Assembly: GCA_963665575.2 (NCBI GenBank)
Contig: CAXXDW010000006.1
Coordinates: 1,178,001 to 1,242,000 of the forward strand
Direction: 5' to 3'
DNA from: Rariloculus sp963665575
Lineage (GTDB): Bacteria; Pseudomonadota; Gammaproteobacteria; Steroidobacterales; Rariloculaceae
Length of the DNA: 64,000 nt
Position numbers and translations under genes: made by a program. A model generated the notes under the pieces. The model did not search any database and was not told where the DNA came from. It saw only the letters and a program-made list of their open reading frames with translations. How positions within the stretch are numbered: the first letter of the stretch is position 1; each line of letters opens with the position of its first letter. Shown piece by piece: positions 1 to 8,675 of the stretch.

Positions 1-237
1 CGGCAGGTTGCCGGGCGGCTGCAGCGACCACTCCTCGATGGTGCCGTCCGGCATCCGGGCGTCGATGATGTAGCGGATATGAGGATTCGCCCACCACACG
101 CGCGTCACCACCCCCTCGAGCTCGCCTTCGAGACTGGCGTCGAACTCGGTGCTGAAGGCGTGATGGGCGAGCGTCTTCGCGGTGCCCGCCAGCGTGAGGA
201 CGGCGGTGGCCGCGATGAAGCCTGTTGCGATTCTCAT
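1..237 (-). CDS. DUF6152 family exported protein (3' end outside window)
   Basis: Only the first 79 codons are inside the window. They start at an ATG (complement of 235-237) behind a GGGGGAAA ribosome-binding site. The product opens with a signal peptide of about 24 residues. The mature part begins HHAFS and continues to a W-x-NPH segment. These are the marks of the DUF6152 family, small exported proteins of unknown function. The same architecture recurs at 14205-14612 (HHSFA, WLNPHA). The gene diverges from the PhoD gene at 652. Family assignment is firm, function unknown. Confidence 0.75.
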   Translation of the reverse strand, partial: MRIATGFIAATAVLTLAGTAKTLAHHAFSTEFDASLEGELEGVVTRVWWANPHIRYIIDARMPDGTIEEWSLQPPGNLP

Positions 238-651
238 GGCCCTGTTTCCCCCTACGGACGTGACCGGTTTGCGCCGGAATCCGCTTTGCGAGCGGCTCGG
301 CAAACCGCGGCAGCCTTCTGCCCGATTCAAAGCGGCTTGCCGGGCGGCACTGCCGGGAGCCTGCGGCGCAGACTGCCAAGTCTACAGTCCGCATGGTCGC
401 TGCGGAACCGCGGTGCCGGCGTCTGCGGCGAGCGTCGCGCGGATACGGCTGGCCGCCACGGCCTCGCTGACCATTGCAAGCTGCGGCATGCACGGCGGAA
501 GCTTACACAGCGGAACGCGTCCGCCGTAATGTGTACCATTGCCCGTTCCGGTATGCCGCAGACAAGTTGGACGCGATCGGCCCTGGCCGGCGCAGGCTCC
601 TTGAGCGCAGGCGATGCCGACAGACGATGGCCCACGACGGGGGCGATTTCA
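238..651. other. Non-coding divergent intergenic region with half-repeats
   Basis: This 414-bp gap separates the divergent DUF6152 and PhoD genes and should hold both promoters; I could not pick convincing -35/-10 pairs. A GGGAGCCTGCGGCGCAG half-site at 355-371 and a GGCGCAGGCTCCT half-site at about 588-601 face each other, so the interval 355-601 may be a degraded copy of the palindromic repeat family found elsewhere in the window. Open frames crossing the gap look like chance GC-rich frames. Confidence 0.4.
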
Positions 652-2727
652 ATGCAACAGACGCGCCGTGAGTTTCTTGAACTCTTCTCCCGCACTGCGG
701 GTTGTGTCGTCGCGACGGCATCCGTCAACGCGCTCGTCGGCTGCTCCACGCCGCGGCCGGGGGCTACCGCCTACGGTTTTCCGCAGGGCGTCGCCTCGGC
801 CGATCCCCAGCCCGACGCGATCGTGCTGTGGACGAGAGTCGTCCCGGAAGTGCCCGACGTTGAGGAGTCCGTGCCGCTGCAGGTGCAGCTCGCGCGTGAC
901 GAGGACTTCGCCGAAATCATTCTCGAAGACGCGTTTACCGCCGAGCGCGAACTCGACTACACCTTGCGCTGCTTCGTCGACGGTCTCGAGCCGGCGAGGA
1001 CCTGGTTCTACCGCTTCATCGCGCCCGACGGCGGGACGAGCCGAACGGGTCGCACGCGCACGGCGCCCGCGCCCGACGCGAATGCAACGCTCACGGCGGG
1101 CTTGTGCGCCTGCCAGCATTACGAGGAGGGGCTCTTCAGCGCGTATCGCAGGCTCGTGCTCGACGATGCCGAAGCCCCGGCCGACCGCAGGATCGATCTG
1201 GTGATCCACACCGGCGACTACATCTACGAAGGCAACAACAGGCGCCAGACCGACGCGGACGGCCAGCCGATCGAGATCGTCAACCGCGACGGCTCGCCAC
1301 GTCGCGTCGCCGACGTACCCGAGGCGGTGAGCCTCGACGACTATCGGGAGCTCTACCGGACCTACCTTTCCGACCCAGATCTGCAGGAGGCGCGCGCGAC
1401 CTTTCCGTTCGTCCATACCTGGGACGACCATGAACTCTACAACGACTACTGGCAGAGCTTTCATCCGTCCGGGCCCATGCAGAGGCGCAAGGTCGATGCC
1501 AACCAGGCCTGGTTCGAGTACATACCGGCGGCGCTGAGTTTCGCGCAGAGCGGGCCGACCGGCACGAATCCGGCCCGCGACTTCATTCCGGGCGCGGTCG
1601 AGGATGTTGCGCCCGGCGACTTCGACGACGACTACCTGAGCCACGAGCCGAACAATCTGGCCGCGATCGGCACGCTCGCGATCCACCGCACGCTGCGCTG
1701 GGGGCAGATGGTGGAACTGGTCGTCGTCGACGGACGAAGCTACCGCGGTCCACGCGGGCTCGATAACGCGATCCTGGGCTCGGCAACGGTCGCGTACCCG
1801 AACGTGCCGATGCCTGCGCGGCTGATTGAGATCCAGAATGCCGGGCGCACCGCCAACGAAGGCAACCCGCCCGAGACGGTCGAACTCAACGGCGAGGCGC
1901 TGCCGAACACGCGTCGGGATGCGCCGCGCGGTTCGCTGCTCGGTGCTGCGCAGAAGGCCTGGCTCAAGGACACGCTCACGGCCAGCGACGCGCGCTGGAA
2001 GGCGATCTGCAACGACGTGCCGCTGCTGCGCTTCGGCTTCGACATGAGCTTTCGCGAGCACGGCAATCTGAACGACCTGTGGTGGACGGACAGTTGGGAC
2101 GGCTATCCCGTGGAGCGCCGCGAACTCATGAGCTTCGTTCGCGACAACGGCCTGGCCAATGTCGTTTCGCTGACGGGCGACCGTCATGCGCACTTCGCCG
2201 GCCTCGTCTACGACGACTTCGACGGCGATGCGCCGTCTGCGGCCGTAGCGGAGTTCGCCTGCACGGCCATCACGGCCGGCCCGAGGCTCAAGAACCAGAT
2301 GACCTTCTCCGGCGGCGATCCCGAGGTCGATCGCCTGACCGTGTTCGACGGCCGCGAGGTCGGGCTTCCAGGCGCGATGCTGCCGGCGCTCAACGCCTGG
2401 CTGCTGTTCGGGCACGAGGCTGCCGCGACGCTCTCGGAAACGGGAGATACCGAGGCCGCGCGAAGCGCCGCCGACCCGGCCGTGAACCCGCATTTGAGCT
2501 ACGCCGACACGGATGCGCTCGGCTACGCCATTATCCGATTTACTGCCGAGCAGGCGGAAGCGGAGTTCGTGACGATCGCGCAACCGGACCGGGACTTCGG
2601 CGAAGCGGGTCCGCCCGTCAGACGCCGGGTGAGGTTCGCGGTACCGGCCTGGGAACCCGGTGCGGAGCCTGCGCTCGTCGCCGACGGCTCGGAGGGCGAG
2701 CCGCCGCTCATGGGGCTCAAGATCTAG
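652..2727 (+). CDS. PhoD-type alkaline phosphatase/phosphodiesterase, Tat-exported
   Basis: A 691-residue metallophosphoesterase of the PhoD family, expected to release phosphate from phosphoesters outside the cytoplasm. The frame is open upstream, but the ATG at 652 is chosen because the product then begins with a twin-arginine signal (TRREFLELFSR) and a lipobox-like LVGC (Cys31). The PhoD N-terminal beta domain follows (FPQGVASADP, IVLWTRV, ARTWFYRF), then metal-binding motifs HTGDYIYE, WDDHELYNDYW and LTGDRHAHF. The stop codon overlaps that of the convergent PQQ dehydrogenase gene: CTAG at 2724-2727 holds both stops. Family call is confident; membrane anchoring is inferred from the Cys. 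Confidence 0.9.
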   Translation: MQQTRREFLELFSRTAGCVVATASVNALVGCSTPRPGATAYGFPQGVASADPQPDAIVLWTRVVPEVPDVEESVPLQVQLARDEDFAEIILEDAFTAERELDYTLRCFVDGLEPARTWFYRFIAPDGGTSRTGRTRTAPAPDANATLTAGLCACQHYEEGLFSAYRRLVLDDAEAPADRRIDLVIHTGDYIYEGNNRRQTDADGQPIEIVNRDGSPRRVADVPEAVSLDDYRELYRTYLSDPDLQEARATFPFVHTWDDHELYNDYWQSFHPSGPMQRRKVDANQAWFEYIPAALSFAQSGPTGTNPARDFIPGAVEDVAPGDFDDDYLSHEPNNLAAIGTLAIHRTLRWGQMVELVVVDGRSYRGPRGLDNAILGSATVAYPNVPMPARLIEIQNAGRTANEGNPPETVELNGEALPNTRRDAPRGSLLGAAQKAWLKDTLTASDARWKAICNDVPLLRFGFDMSFREHGNLNDLWWTDSWDGYPVERRELMSFVRDNGLANVVSLTGDRHAHFAGLVYDDFDGDAPSAAVAEFACTAITAGPRLKNQMTFSGGDPEVDRLTVFDGREVGLPGAMLPALNAWLLFGHEAAATLSETGDTEAARSAADPAVNPHLSYADTDALGYAIIRFTAEQAEAEFVTIAQPDRDFGEAGPPVRRRVRFAVPAWEPGAEPALVADGSEGEPPLMGLKI

Positions 2728-3974
2728 TTCGCAGGCTCGATCCTGAGCACCGCTCCGGCCTGCTCGTCGGTGATCACGTAGAGCAACTCGTCCGGACCTT
2801 GTCTCACGTCGCGGATGCGTTGCCTCAAGTCCGCGAGCAGCACTTCGCGCCGCAGCTCTTCCATGTCCGGGTTGAACAGGATGCGCTGCAGTTGACCGGT
2901 ACCTGGAATCTCGCCGTAGCGCAGGCCGCCGACGAACACGTCGCCCGTCCACCTCGACAGCGCGTCGCCGGTGTAAAATGCCATGCCTGAAGCGGCGATC
3001 GCAGGCATCCAGTAGACGATCGGCGGCACGTAACCTTCGTGGCCCGGACCCTTTTCGTCCTGCCAGGGGCCCGGATACGTACGGCCGAGACTCACCATCG
3101 GCCAGCCATAGTTCGCGCCCGGCGCGAGCACGTTGATCTCGTCGCCGCCGTTGGGGCCGTTTTCGTGCTGCCAGACGTCGCCCGTGCCCGGCTGCACGGC
3201 GAGTCCGAGCGAATTGCGGTGCCCGATCGTGTAGATCTCGGGCAAGGCGCCTTCCTTGCCTGCGAACGGGTTGTCGTCGGGGATGCTGCCGTCGTCGTTG
3301 ATGCGCAGGACCTTGCCGCCGAGATTGTCCAGACCCTGCGCATTGCCGCCGCTGGCCGTGAAATACAGCATGCCGTCGTGACCGAAAGCCATGCGCGAGG
3401 GGCCCGCGCTGCCGTCGTGGCCGACGTAGATGTCCTCGAATCCGGCGAGCGCCTCGCCGTCCCAGCGGGCGCGGCCGAGTCCGAGCGCGGTGACCTGGTC
3501 GCCGACGGGCTTCGTGTAGGTCAGATAGACTATGCCGTTGTCGGCGAATTCCGGGTGCAGCACGATGTCCTGGTAGCCGTGCACGGCGCCGGGCAGCCCG
3601 GAAATTCCGGTCCAGAACGAGTCGGGACCGCCCGCCACGGGCTCCGGGTCCAGCACGCCGTCGCGTATGACACGAACCTCGCCCGCACGCGTCGTAACGA
3701 GCATGTCGAGGTTCGGCAGGATGGCCAGGCTCCACGGGAACTCGATCTCGTTCGTGACGACGACGACGCGGATGTCCATGTCCTCGCCCGTCTTGAACGT
3801 GAACGGCCCGTCCGGCAGCGGCTGGTTCGCAAGCCCGAGCGGCGCGACCGGAATGTTGAAGGCATCGAACTGAACGTCCTGCTGAGCGAGGGCCGCCGGA
3901 GCAAGCAGGATTGCCGCGAGCAGAGCCGGGACTCCGAGCAGGGCGGCGCCCCGCGTAGCGCTTCTGTTTTTCAT
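2724..3974 (-). CDS. PQQ-dependent sugar dehydrogenase (soluble aldose/sorbosone type)
   Basis: A 416-residue secreted protein of the glucose/sorbosone dehydrogenase beta-propeller family (PF07995), which oxidises sugars with PQQ in the periplasm. The ATG at 3974 gives a good signal peptide (MKNRSATRGAALLG... ending ALAQQ). Family landmarks are FPWSLAILP, TTRAGEVRVI, DIVLHPEF, GHRNSLGLAVQPGTG, HENGPNGGDEIN, NYGWPMVSLG and a C-terminal YVITDEQAGAVLRIEP. It is convergent with the PhoD gene. The exact substrate cannot be told from sequence. Confidence 0.88.
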   Translation of the reverse strand: MKNRSATRGAALLGVPALLAAILLAPAALAQQDVQFDAFNIPVAPLGLANQPLPDGPFTFKTGEDMDIRVVVVTNEIEFPWSLAILPNLDMLVTTRAGEVRVIRDGVLDPEPVAGGPDSFWTGISGLPGAVHGYQDIVLHPEFADNGIVYLTYTKPVGDQVTALGLGRARWDGEALAGFEDIYVGHDGSAGPSRMAFGHDGMLYFTASGGNAQGLDNLGGKVLRINDDGSIPDDNPFAGKEGALPEIYTIGHRNSLGLAVQPGTGDVWQHENGPNGGDEINVLAPGANYGWPMVSLGRTYPGPWQDEKGPGHEGYVPPIVYWMPAIAASGMAFYTGDALSRWTGDVFVGGLRYGEIPGTGQLQRILFNPDMEELRREVLLADLRQRIRDVRQGPDELLYVITDEQAGAVLRIEPAN

Positions 3975-4080
3975 GATTGGCTGACCTTCTGAAGGGAGAC
4001 GGAGTATAAACGAGCGTACGCAAGCCGACACGACGGCCGTGGGCGGGCGACGCTCCGGGTGCGGTGGCGAGGGGCCACGG

Positions 4081-4611
4081 TCAGGCGAGGGCTCCGAGTA
4101 CGGTCGAGCGCACGGCTTGGAGTTGTGCTTGCGTGAACTCAGCCGGCAGGAATCGGCGCAGCGTCGCGGAGTCGTCGAGCCGTGCGCACAGCCGCTCGTG
4201 CGCCATCGCGAGAATATCGCGATGATCGAAGGCGAGTTCCGGCAGGTCCCGCATCGGAAACCAGGCCGCATCGGCCGCGTCCGAGGCCGCTCGGACCGAA
4301 ACTTCGTCCGCCCGCACGATCGCTGTGTAGGCGACCGTGATCACGCGCTCGCGGGGGTCGCGGTCGGGCCGGCCGAACGCGTGCAGTTGCTCAAGATCGC
4401 CGGCATCGACGCCGGTTTCCTCGCGCAGTTCGCGCCGCGCCGCGGTCTGAAGGTCCTCGTCGATGTCGATGAAGCCGCCCGGGATCGCCCAGCGGCCGCG
4501 TTCGGGTTCCGAACCGCGCTCGATCAGTAGCACGGCAAGCTCGTCGTCGCGGATCGCGAAGACGACGACGTCAGTCGTCACGGCCGGGTGCGGGTATTCG
4601 TAGCTGTACAT
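4081..4611 (-). CDS. NUDIX hydrolase
   Basis: A 176-residue NUDIX protein. The Nudix box GX5EX7REUXEEXGU is complete: GGFIDIDEDLQTAARRELRE followed by ETGVD, at about residues 46-69. The N-terminal VVVFAIRDDELAVLLIERG and W-x-IPGG pattern resemble ADP-ribose/nicotinamide-nucleotide type hydrolases, but there is no C-terminal winged helix as in NrtR regulators. It diverges from the M23 peptidase gene at 4780. Substrate unknown. Confidence 0.85.
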   Translation of the reverse strand: MYSYEYPHPAVTTDVVVFAIRDDELAVLLIERGSEPERGRWAIPGGFIDIDEDLQTAARRELREETGVDAGDLEQLHAFGRPDRDPRERVITVAYTAIVRADEVSVRAASDAADAAWFPMRDLPELAFDHRDILAMAHERLCARLDDSATLRRFLPAEFTQAQLQAVRSTVLGALA

Positions 4612-4779
4612 GGACGTCGCGTGTATTGCAGGGCAGGCCGCGCGGAAACTTCACTTCGCGTCAAGGATGTCCCGATGTCAAGGTCTCCGGCGCCGCCGTC
4701 CCCGAGTGCGCGCGTCGACGATCGCCAAAGCGGCATTTTTTGGCCACCTACACTGCTCGGGCTGATAAAATTGCCCGCC

Positions 4780-6189
4780 ATGCGCAAATTCATTCTGATC
4801 GTCATTCCGGTCGTTCTGATCGCTGCCGCCGCCGGTGTGGGCGTGATCTGGGATCAGGCCGGCCGCGCCCCGGGCCCCACCATCGAAGTCTCCGAGCCCG
4901 GCACGGTCGGGCGGATCGGCGAACTCGTCCTGATTGTGGAGACGCCGCGCGGCGAACTCAACGCGCTCGAAGTCACGGTCGAGCAGAACGGTGCGAGCCT
5001 GCCTGTCTTCAACCTCGCCGACGGCGACCCGTCGGCGCTCGAACGCGAGAGCGCGAATCGGCTCGTGCTCCGACAGCCGCTGGGCCGCGACCGGTTCGAA
5101 TCGCTGAACCACGGTACGGCCACCATCGTGGCGACGGGTGTGCGCCCGGTGCTCTTTGGTTACCGCGAAACCGAAACGACGCTCGAGCACGAGTTCGAGG
5201 TGAATCTGCGGCCGCCGCTGCTCGGCGTGCAATCGCAGTTCCACTACATCAATCACGGCGGGTCGGAAGTCGTTGTTTACCGCGTCACGCCGCCCGATGC
5301 GGTGTCGGGCGTGCGCGTGGGCGATCAGGAATATCCGGGATTCCCGGCCGCGGGCGCCGGAATCGAAGGGGCCGATCCGTCGCTGCACGTCGCGTTTTTC
5401 GCGCTGCTCTGGAACCAGCCGCTCGAGACGCCCATCAGCGTCTTCGCGCGCGACGCACTCGGCAACGAGGGCACCGCGACCTTCGCCTACCGAACCTTCG
5501 CGCAGCAGTTCCGCGAGAGCCGGATCAACCTCAGCGACGGGTTCTTCAGGAGCGTGGTGCCGGCAATACTGCAGAATTCCCCGAATTTCCAGGTCGACGA
5601 TCCGAGCGATCTGCTCGCGTCGTATCTCAGCATCAACGGCGACATGCGCAGCGAGAACGACGCCTACATCGCGTCGCTGGCGGAGGGAACCTCCCCGGAG
5701 GTTCTCTGGCAGGGTCCGTTCAGGCAACTCATCAACACCGCCGTGCAATCGGGATTTGCGGACCAGCGTGACTACTACTACAACGACGAGGTCGTCGATG
5801 AGCAGACGCACCTCGGTTTCGACCTCGCATCGACGGCCGCCGCCCCCGTGCTCGCCGCGAATCGCGGCCGAGTCGTGCACGCCGGCTGGCTCGGCATCTA
5901 CGGCAACTGCGTCATCCTCGACCACGGCATGGGCCTGCACTCGCTCTATGCGCACCTGTCGTCAATCGATGTCATCGACGGAGACCTCGTCGAACTCGAT
6001 GCCCAACTCGGCCGGAGCGGGGCAACGGGACTGGCCGGCGGCGACCACCTGCACTTCACGATGCTGCTCAACGGCAACGCCATCACGCCGATCGACTGGT
6101 GGAGCGCGCAGTGGGTCGAGGATCGGATCCTGCGCAAGTTCCGCGAGGCCGAGCCGCTCGCCGCCGCCCCGCCTGCAACCGCCCCATAG
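4780..6189 (+). CDS. M23 family metallopeptidase (LytM domain), membrane anchored
   Basis: A 469-residue envelope protein. The ATG at 4780 is preferred over upstream starts because it begins an N-terminal hydrophobic anchor (MRKFILIVIPVVLIAAAA). A long beta-rich extracytoplasmic region of about 300 residues follows, then a C-terminal LytM/M23 domain with the zinc motifs HLGFD (His344, Asp348) and GDHLHF (His423, His425) plus GNCVILDHGMGLHSLYAHL. Such enzymes cut peptidoglycan cross-bridges or activate amidases. All zinc ligands are present, so it is probably active. The next gene follows after 14 bp. Confidence 0.87.
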   Translation: MRKFILIVIPVVLIAAAAGVGVIWDQAGRAPGPTIEVSEPGTVGRIGELVLIVETPRGELNALEVTVEQNGASLPVFNLADGDPSALERESANRLVLRQPLGRDRFESLNHGTATIVATGVRPVLFGYRETETTLEHEFEVNLRPPLLGVQSQFHYINHGGSEVVVYRVTPPDAVSGVRVGDQEYPGFPAAGAGIEGADPSLHVAFFALLWNQPLETPISVFARDALGNEGTATFAYRTFAQQFRESRINLSDGFFRSVVPAILQNSPNFQVDDPSDLLASYLSINGDMRSENDAYIASLAEGTSPEVLWQGPFRQLINTAVQSGFADQRDYYYNDEVVDEQTHLGFDLASTAAAPVLAANRGRVVHAGWLGIYGNCVILDHGMGLHSLYAHLSSIDVIDGDLVELDAQLGRSGATGLAGGDHLHFTMLLNGNAITPIDWWSAQWVEDRILRKFREAEPLAAAPPATAP

Positions 6190-6203
6190 CCGGTACCACT
6201 ACC

Positions 6204-6686
6204 ATGCCGACCACGAACCTCTCGATACGAACGCTCGACGCGCAACCGGTCCTCTTCGTCCGCCGCGAACTTGCCCGCCGGGATGAGATCGCCGACGCGA
6301 TCGGCAAGTCGCTCGGCGCGGTCTTTCAGCACTGTCAGGCGGCGGGCCACCAGTTCGCCGGTCCGCCATTCGCGCGGTACACGGCGTTCGGTCCGGAAGG
6401 GATCACCGTCGAGTCCGGTATCCCGCTTGCAGCGCCCGCAGAAGGCGCGGGAGAGATCGAGGCCGGATTCCTGCAGGCCGGGCGCGCGGCCTGCTGCCTG
6501 CACGAAGGCGATTACGCTGAACTTGAGGGCAGTTACAAGGCCCTGGAACAGTGGGTCGAGACGAATGGCGAGCAGTTCAACGGACCGTGCTGGGAGTCGT
6601 ATCTGACCGACCCCGGGGAGCACTCGGATCCTGCCGACTGGCGCACGGAGATCTTCTGGCCTGTTGCCGATCGCGACGCGCCGTGA
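6204..6686 (+). CDS. GyrI-like small-molecule-binding domain protein
   Basis: A 160-residue soluble protein with a stand-alone GyrI-like/effector-binding fold: an N-terminal strand (SIRTLDAQPVLFVRREL), the central GPPFARYTAF signature and a C-terminal NGPCWESYLTDPGEH strand-turn typical of the family. The ATG at 6204 was chosen because family similarity starts here. It lies directly behind the M23 gene and may share its transcript. No DNA-binding domain is attached. Ligand unknown. Confidence 0.7.
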   Translation: MPTTNLSIRTLDAQPVLFVRRELARRDEIADAIGKSLGAVFQHCQAAGHQFAGPPFARYTAFGPEGITVESGIPLAAPAEGAGEIEAGFLQAGRAACCLHEGDYAELEGSYKALEQWVETNGEQFNGPCWESYLTDPGEHSDPADWRTEIFWPVADRDAP

Positions 6687-6808
6687 CACGCTGAGCGTGA
6701 GCCGTTGCAGGCGCCTGCGCCTTGCGTGTTCCCGGCCGGACTGTTTCGCGAGTTCCTGCCACTTACGCTTCTGCGCGCAGGTGGCGTATCACATGGGGGG
6801 AAACGACG

Positions 6809-7480
6809 ATGCCGAACCGAATCTTTGCCGTATTGACCACGGGTGCGTTGCTCACAGCTTCACCGGCGCTTTTCGCCCAGTCGCAAAGCGGCGAAGCCCT
6901 GCCAAGCGACGTCGATCCCGTGTCGTTTTCGCGTCTTGCGCCGATCAGCCGCGACGATCTCGACGAAGAGGGCCAGCGAGTCTACGACATGGTCGTAGGC
7001 AACGGCCCGCCGCCGACCACGGGCCCCGTCAACTTCTCCCTTTACAGCCCGAGGCTTGCCGAGGGCTATCACCTCATCAACTCCTACCTGCGCTACAACG
7101 GCGTGCTGAGCCCGAGGCACACCGAGGTCGCGATCCTCGTCGCGGCCTGGGAGATCGAGCAGCAGTACGAGTATTCGGCGCATGAGCCGGCGGCGCTGCG
7201 CTACGGCGCTCCGCAGGCCGTGATCGACACGATCAAGTACGATCGCGAACCGGAAGGTCTGAGTCCCGAAGAGACGCTGATCATCAACTTCGGCCGGCAG
7301 ATCTTTCGCGAGCACCGGCTCGATTCGGAGCTGTACGCCGAGGCCGTGGAGTACTTCGGCGAGCAGGGCGTCGTCGAGCTTGCGACGGTCATGGGGGACT
7401 ACGTCATGGCCGGACTCGTTCTGCACGCAATCGATCAGCACCTGCCGCCCGACCGGCCGGCGCTGATGCCGCCGCGCTGA
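6809..7480 (+). CDS. Carboxymuconolactone decarboxylase-like exported protein
   Basis: A 223-residue product starting at the ATG at 6809, behind a strong GGGGGGAAA site. It has a Sec signal peptide (MPNRIFAVLTTGALL... ALFAQ) followed by an all-helical CMD/AhpD-like domain (SPRHTEVAILVAAWEIEQQYEYSAHEP, then LSPEETLIINFGRQI). The catalytic CxxC pair of AhpD-type members is absent, so peroxidase activity is unlikely; it resembles the gamma-carboxymuconolactone decarboxylase branch. A signal peptide on this fold is a notable feature. The downstream 235 bp to the next gene hold no evident gene. Confidence 0.75.
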   Translation: MPNRIFAVLTTGALLTASPALFAQSQSGEALPSDVDPVSFSRLAPISRDDLDEEGQRVYDMVVGNGPPPTTGPVNFSLYSPRLAEGYHLINSYLRYNGVLSPRHTEVAILVAAWEIEQQYEYSAHEPAALRYGAPQAVIDTIKYDREPEGLSPEETLIINFGRQIFREHRLDSELYAEAVEYFGEQGVVELATVMGDYVMAGLVLHAIDQHLPPDRPALMPPR

Positions 7481-7715
7481 ACGGCGCCCGCTCACCCGCC
7501 GATACGGGCTGCCAGGGCCGCCTGTGTGCAAGCGGCTGCATGCCTGCGTCAGTGGCGCTGGTTGGCGAGCGGCCGAAGGCCGGATAACGGCGATCCGGAC
7601 TGGATATCGCGTCCAGGGCCGCGACTGACGCTCCGGGTGTCACGCGCGGGCGCGAACCGGCTTGCGTTACAGCGGCGCAGCCTGCGACTTTGCGTTGGCT
7701 TGTGCGGGAACGGGC

Positions 7716-8657
7716 TCAGCCACGAAGGAACGGCAGCAATTCCGCGAGCGTCTCGTCCGGATGCGTCTCGTGGAAGGAATGCCCGCCGGGCATCGCCTTG
7801 CCCGTCACATTCGTCGCGCGCATGCGCCAGGTCGCGAGCACGTCGTACAGCCTGCCCATCGCGCCCCGCCCGGCCCACAGCGCGAGCACCGGGCACTCGA
7901 TCTTCAGGTGCATGTCGGCCTCGTCAAATTCGAGATCGATCGACGCCGAGGCGCGGTAGTCCTCGCACATCGCGTGGATCGTCGCGGGGTTCGAGAAGGT
8001 GCGCGCATACTCGGCGGCAACGACCGGGTGCGGGCCGCTGCGCTGCCGGTTCGCCATCTGCTCGGCAATGATGTTCTCGGGAAAGGGCGCGGGGCGGATA
8101 TAGAGGAACCAGTGAAAATAGGCGTTCACAAACTCCTTCGTCAGCCCCTCGTTGTAGAGATAATGCGCCGGTACGATGTCGAGCACTGCGAGCTTCTCCA
8201 CGCGCTGCGGATGATCCAGCGCCATGCGCCGCATGACGCGCCCGCCCCGGTCGTGACCGACTGCGAGAAAGGTCTCGAAGCCGAAGTGCTGCATGACCTC
8301 GACCTGATCGAGCGCCATCGCACGCTTTGAGTGGTTGTAATGGTTCTCGCCGTCTTCGGGCTTGCTGCTGTCGCCGTAGCCGCGCAGGTCCGCGGCTACC
8401 ACCGTGTAGCGCCGAGCCAATTCAGGCGCACAGGCAAACCATGACGCGTGCGATTGCGGTGCGCCGTGCAACAGCAGGAGCGGCGGACCGTTGCCGCCGA
8501 TGACGCAATTGATCTCGGCGCCGCTCGTCGCGACGCGCTCGGTGCGAAAACCGGGAAACAGAATCGCGTCGGCCTCATTCGATTGAGCCGCCGCAGTCCT
8601 GAGCGCTGAGGCCGCGGTGAGTGCGGCGGCGCCCTTCAGCAGTTCGCGCCTGTCCAT
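7716..8657 (-). CDS. Alpha/beta hydrolase, haloacetate dehalogenase/epoxide hydrolase-like, Tat-exported
   Basis: A 313-residue alpha/beta hydrolase. I place the start at the ATG at 8657, which has GGGGAG seven bases upstream; an in-frame ATG at 8675 directly abuts the preceding stop. The N-terminus (MDRRELLKGAAALTAASALR) is a twin-arginine signal. Landmarks are LLLLHGAPQSHASW (oxyanion hole), RGYGDSSKP, nucleophile elbow VGHDRGG with Asp as nucleophile, and MPGGHSFHE near the catalytic His. An Asp nucleophile in HDRGG is typical of fluoro/haloacetate dehalogenases and epoxide hydrolases. Last gene of the DUF1592-DUF1552 operon. Confidence 0.83.
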   Translation of the reverse strand: MDRRELLKGAAALTAASALRTAAAQSNEADAILFPGFRTERVATSGAEINCVIGGNGPPLLLLHGAPQSHASWFACAPELARRYTVVAADLRGYGDSSKPEDGENHYNHSKRAMALDQVEVMQHFGFETFLAVGHDRGGRVMRRMALDHPQRVEKLAVLDIVPAHYLYNEGLTKEFVNAYFHWFLYIRPAPFPENIIAEQMANRQRSGPHPVVAAEYARTFSNPATIHAMCEDYRASASIDLEFDEADMHLKIECPVLALWAGRGAMGRLYDVLATWRMRATNVTGKAMPGGHSFHETHPDETLAELLPFLRG

Positions 8658-8675
8658 CGCGTCGCTCCCCGTCAT

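Noticed and set aside
649..4023. Very long minus-strand open frame over the PhoD gene
   Set aside because: It is a codon-composition shadow; its Arg-rich translation shows no family features and the plus-strand PhoD motifs are unambiguous.
6703..6785. Another copy of the palindromic repeat before the CMD-like gene
   Set aside because: Only a GGCGCCTGCGCC core and a distant GCGCAGG are present; the internal segments of the family are missing.
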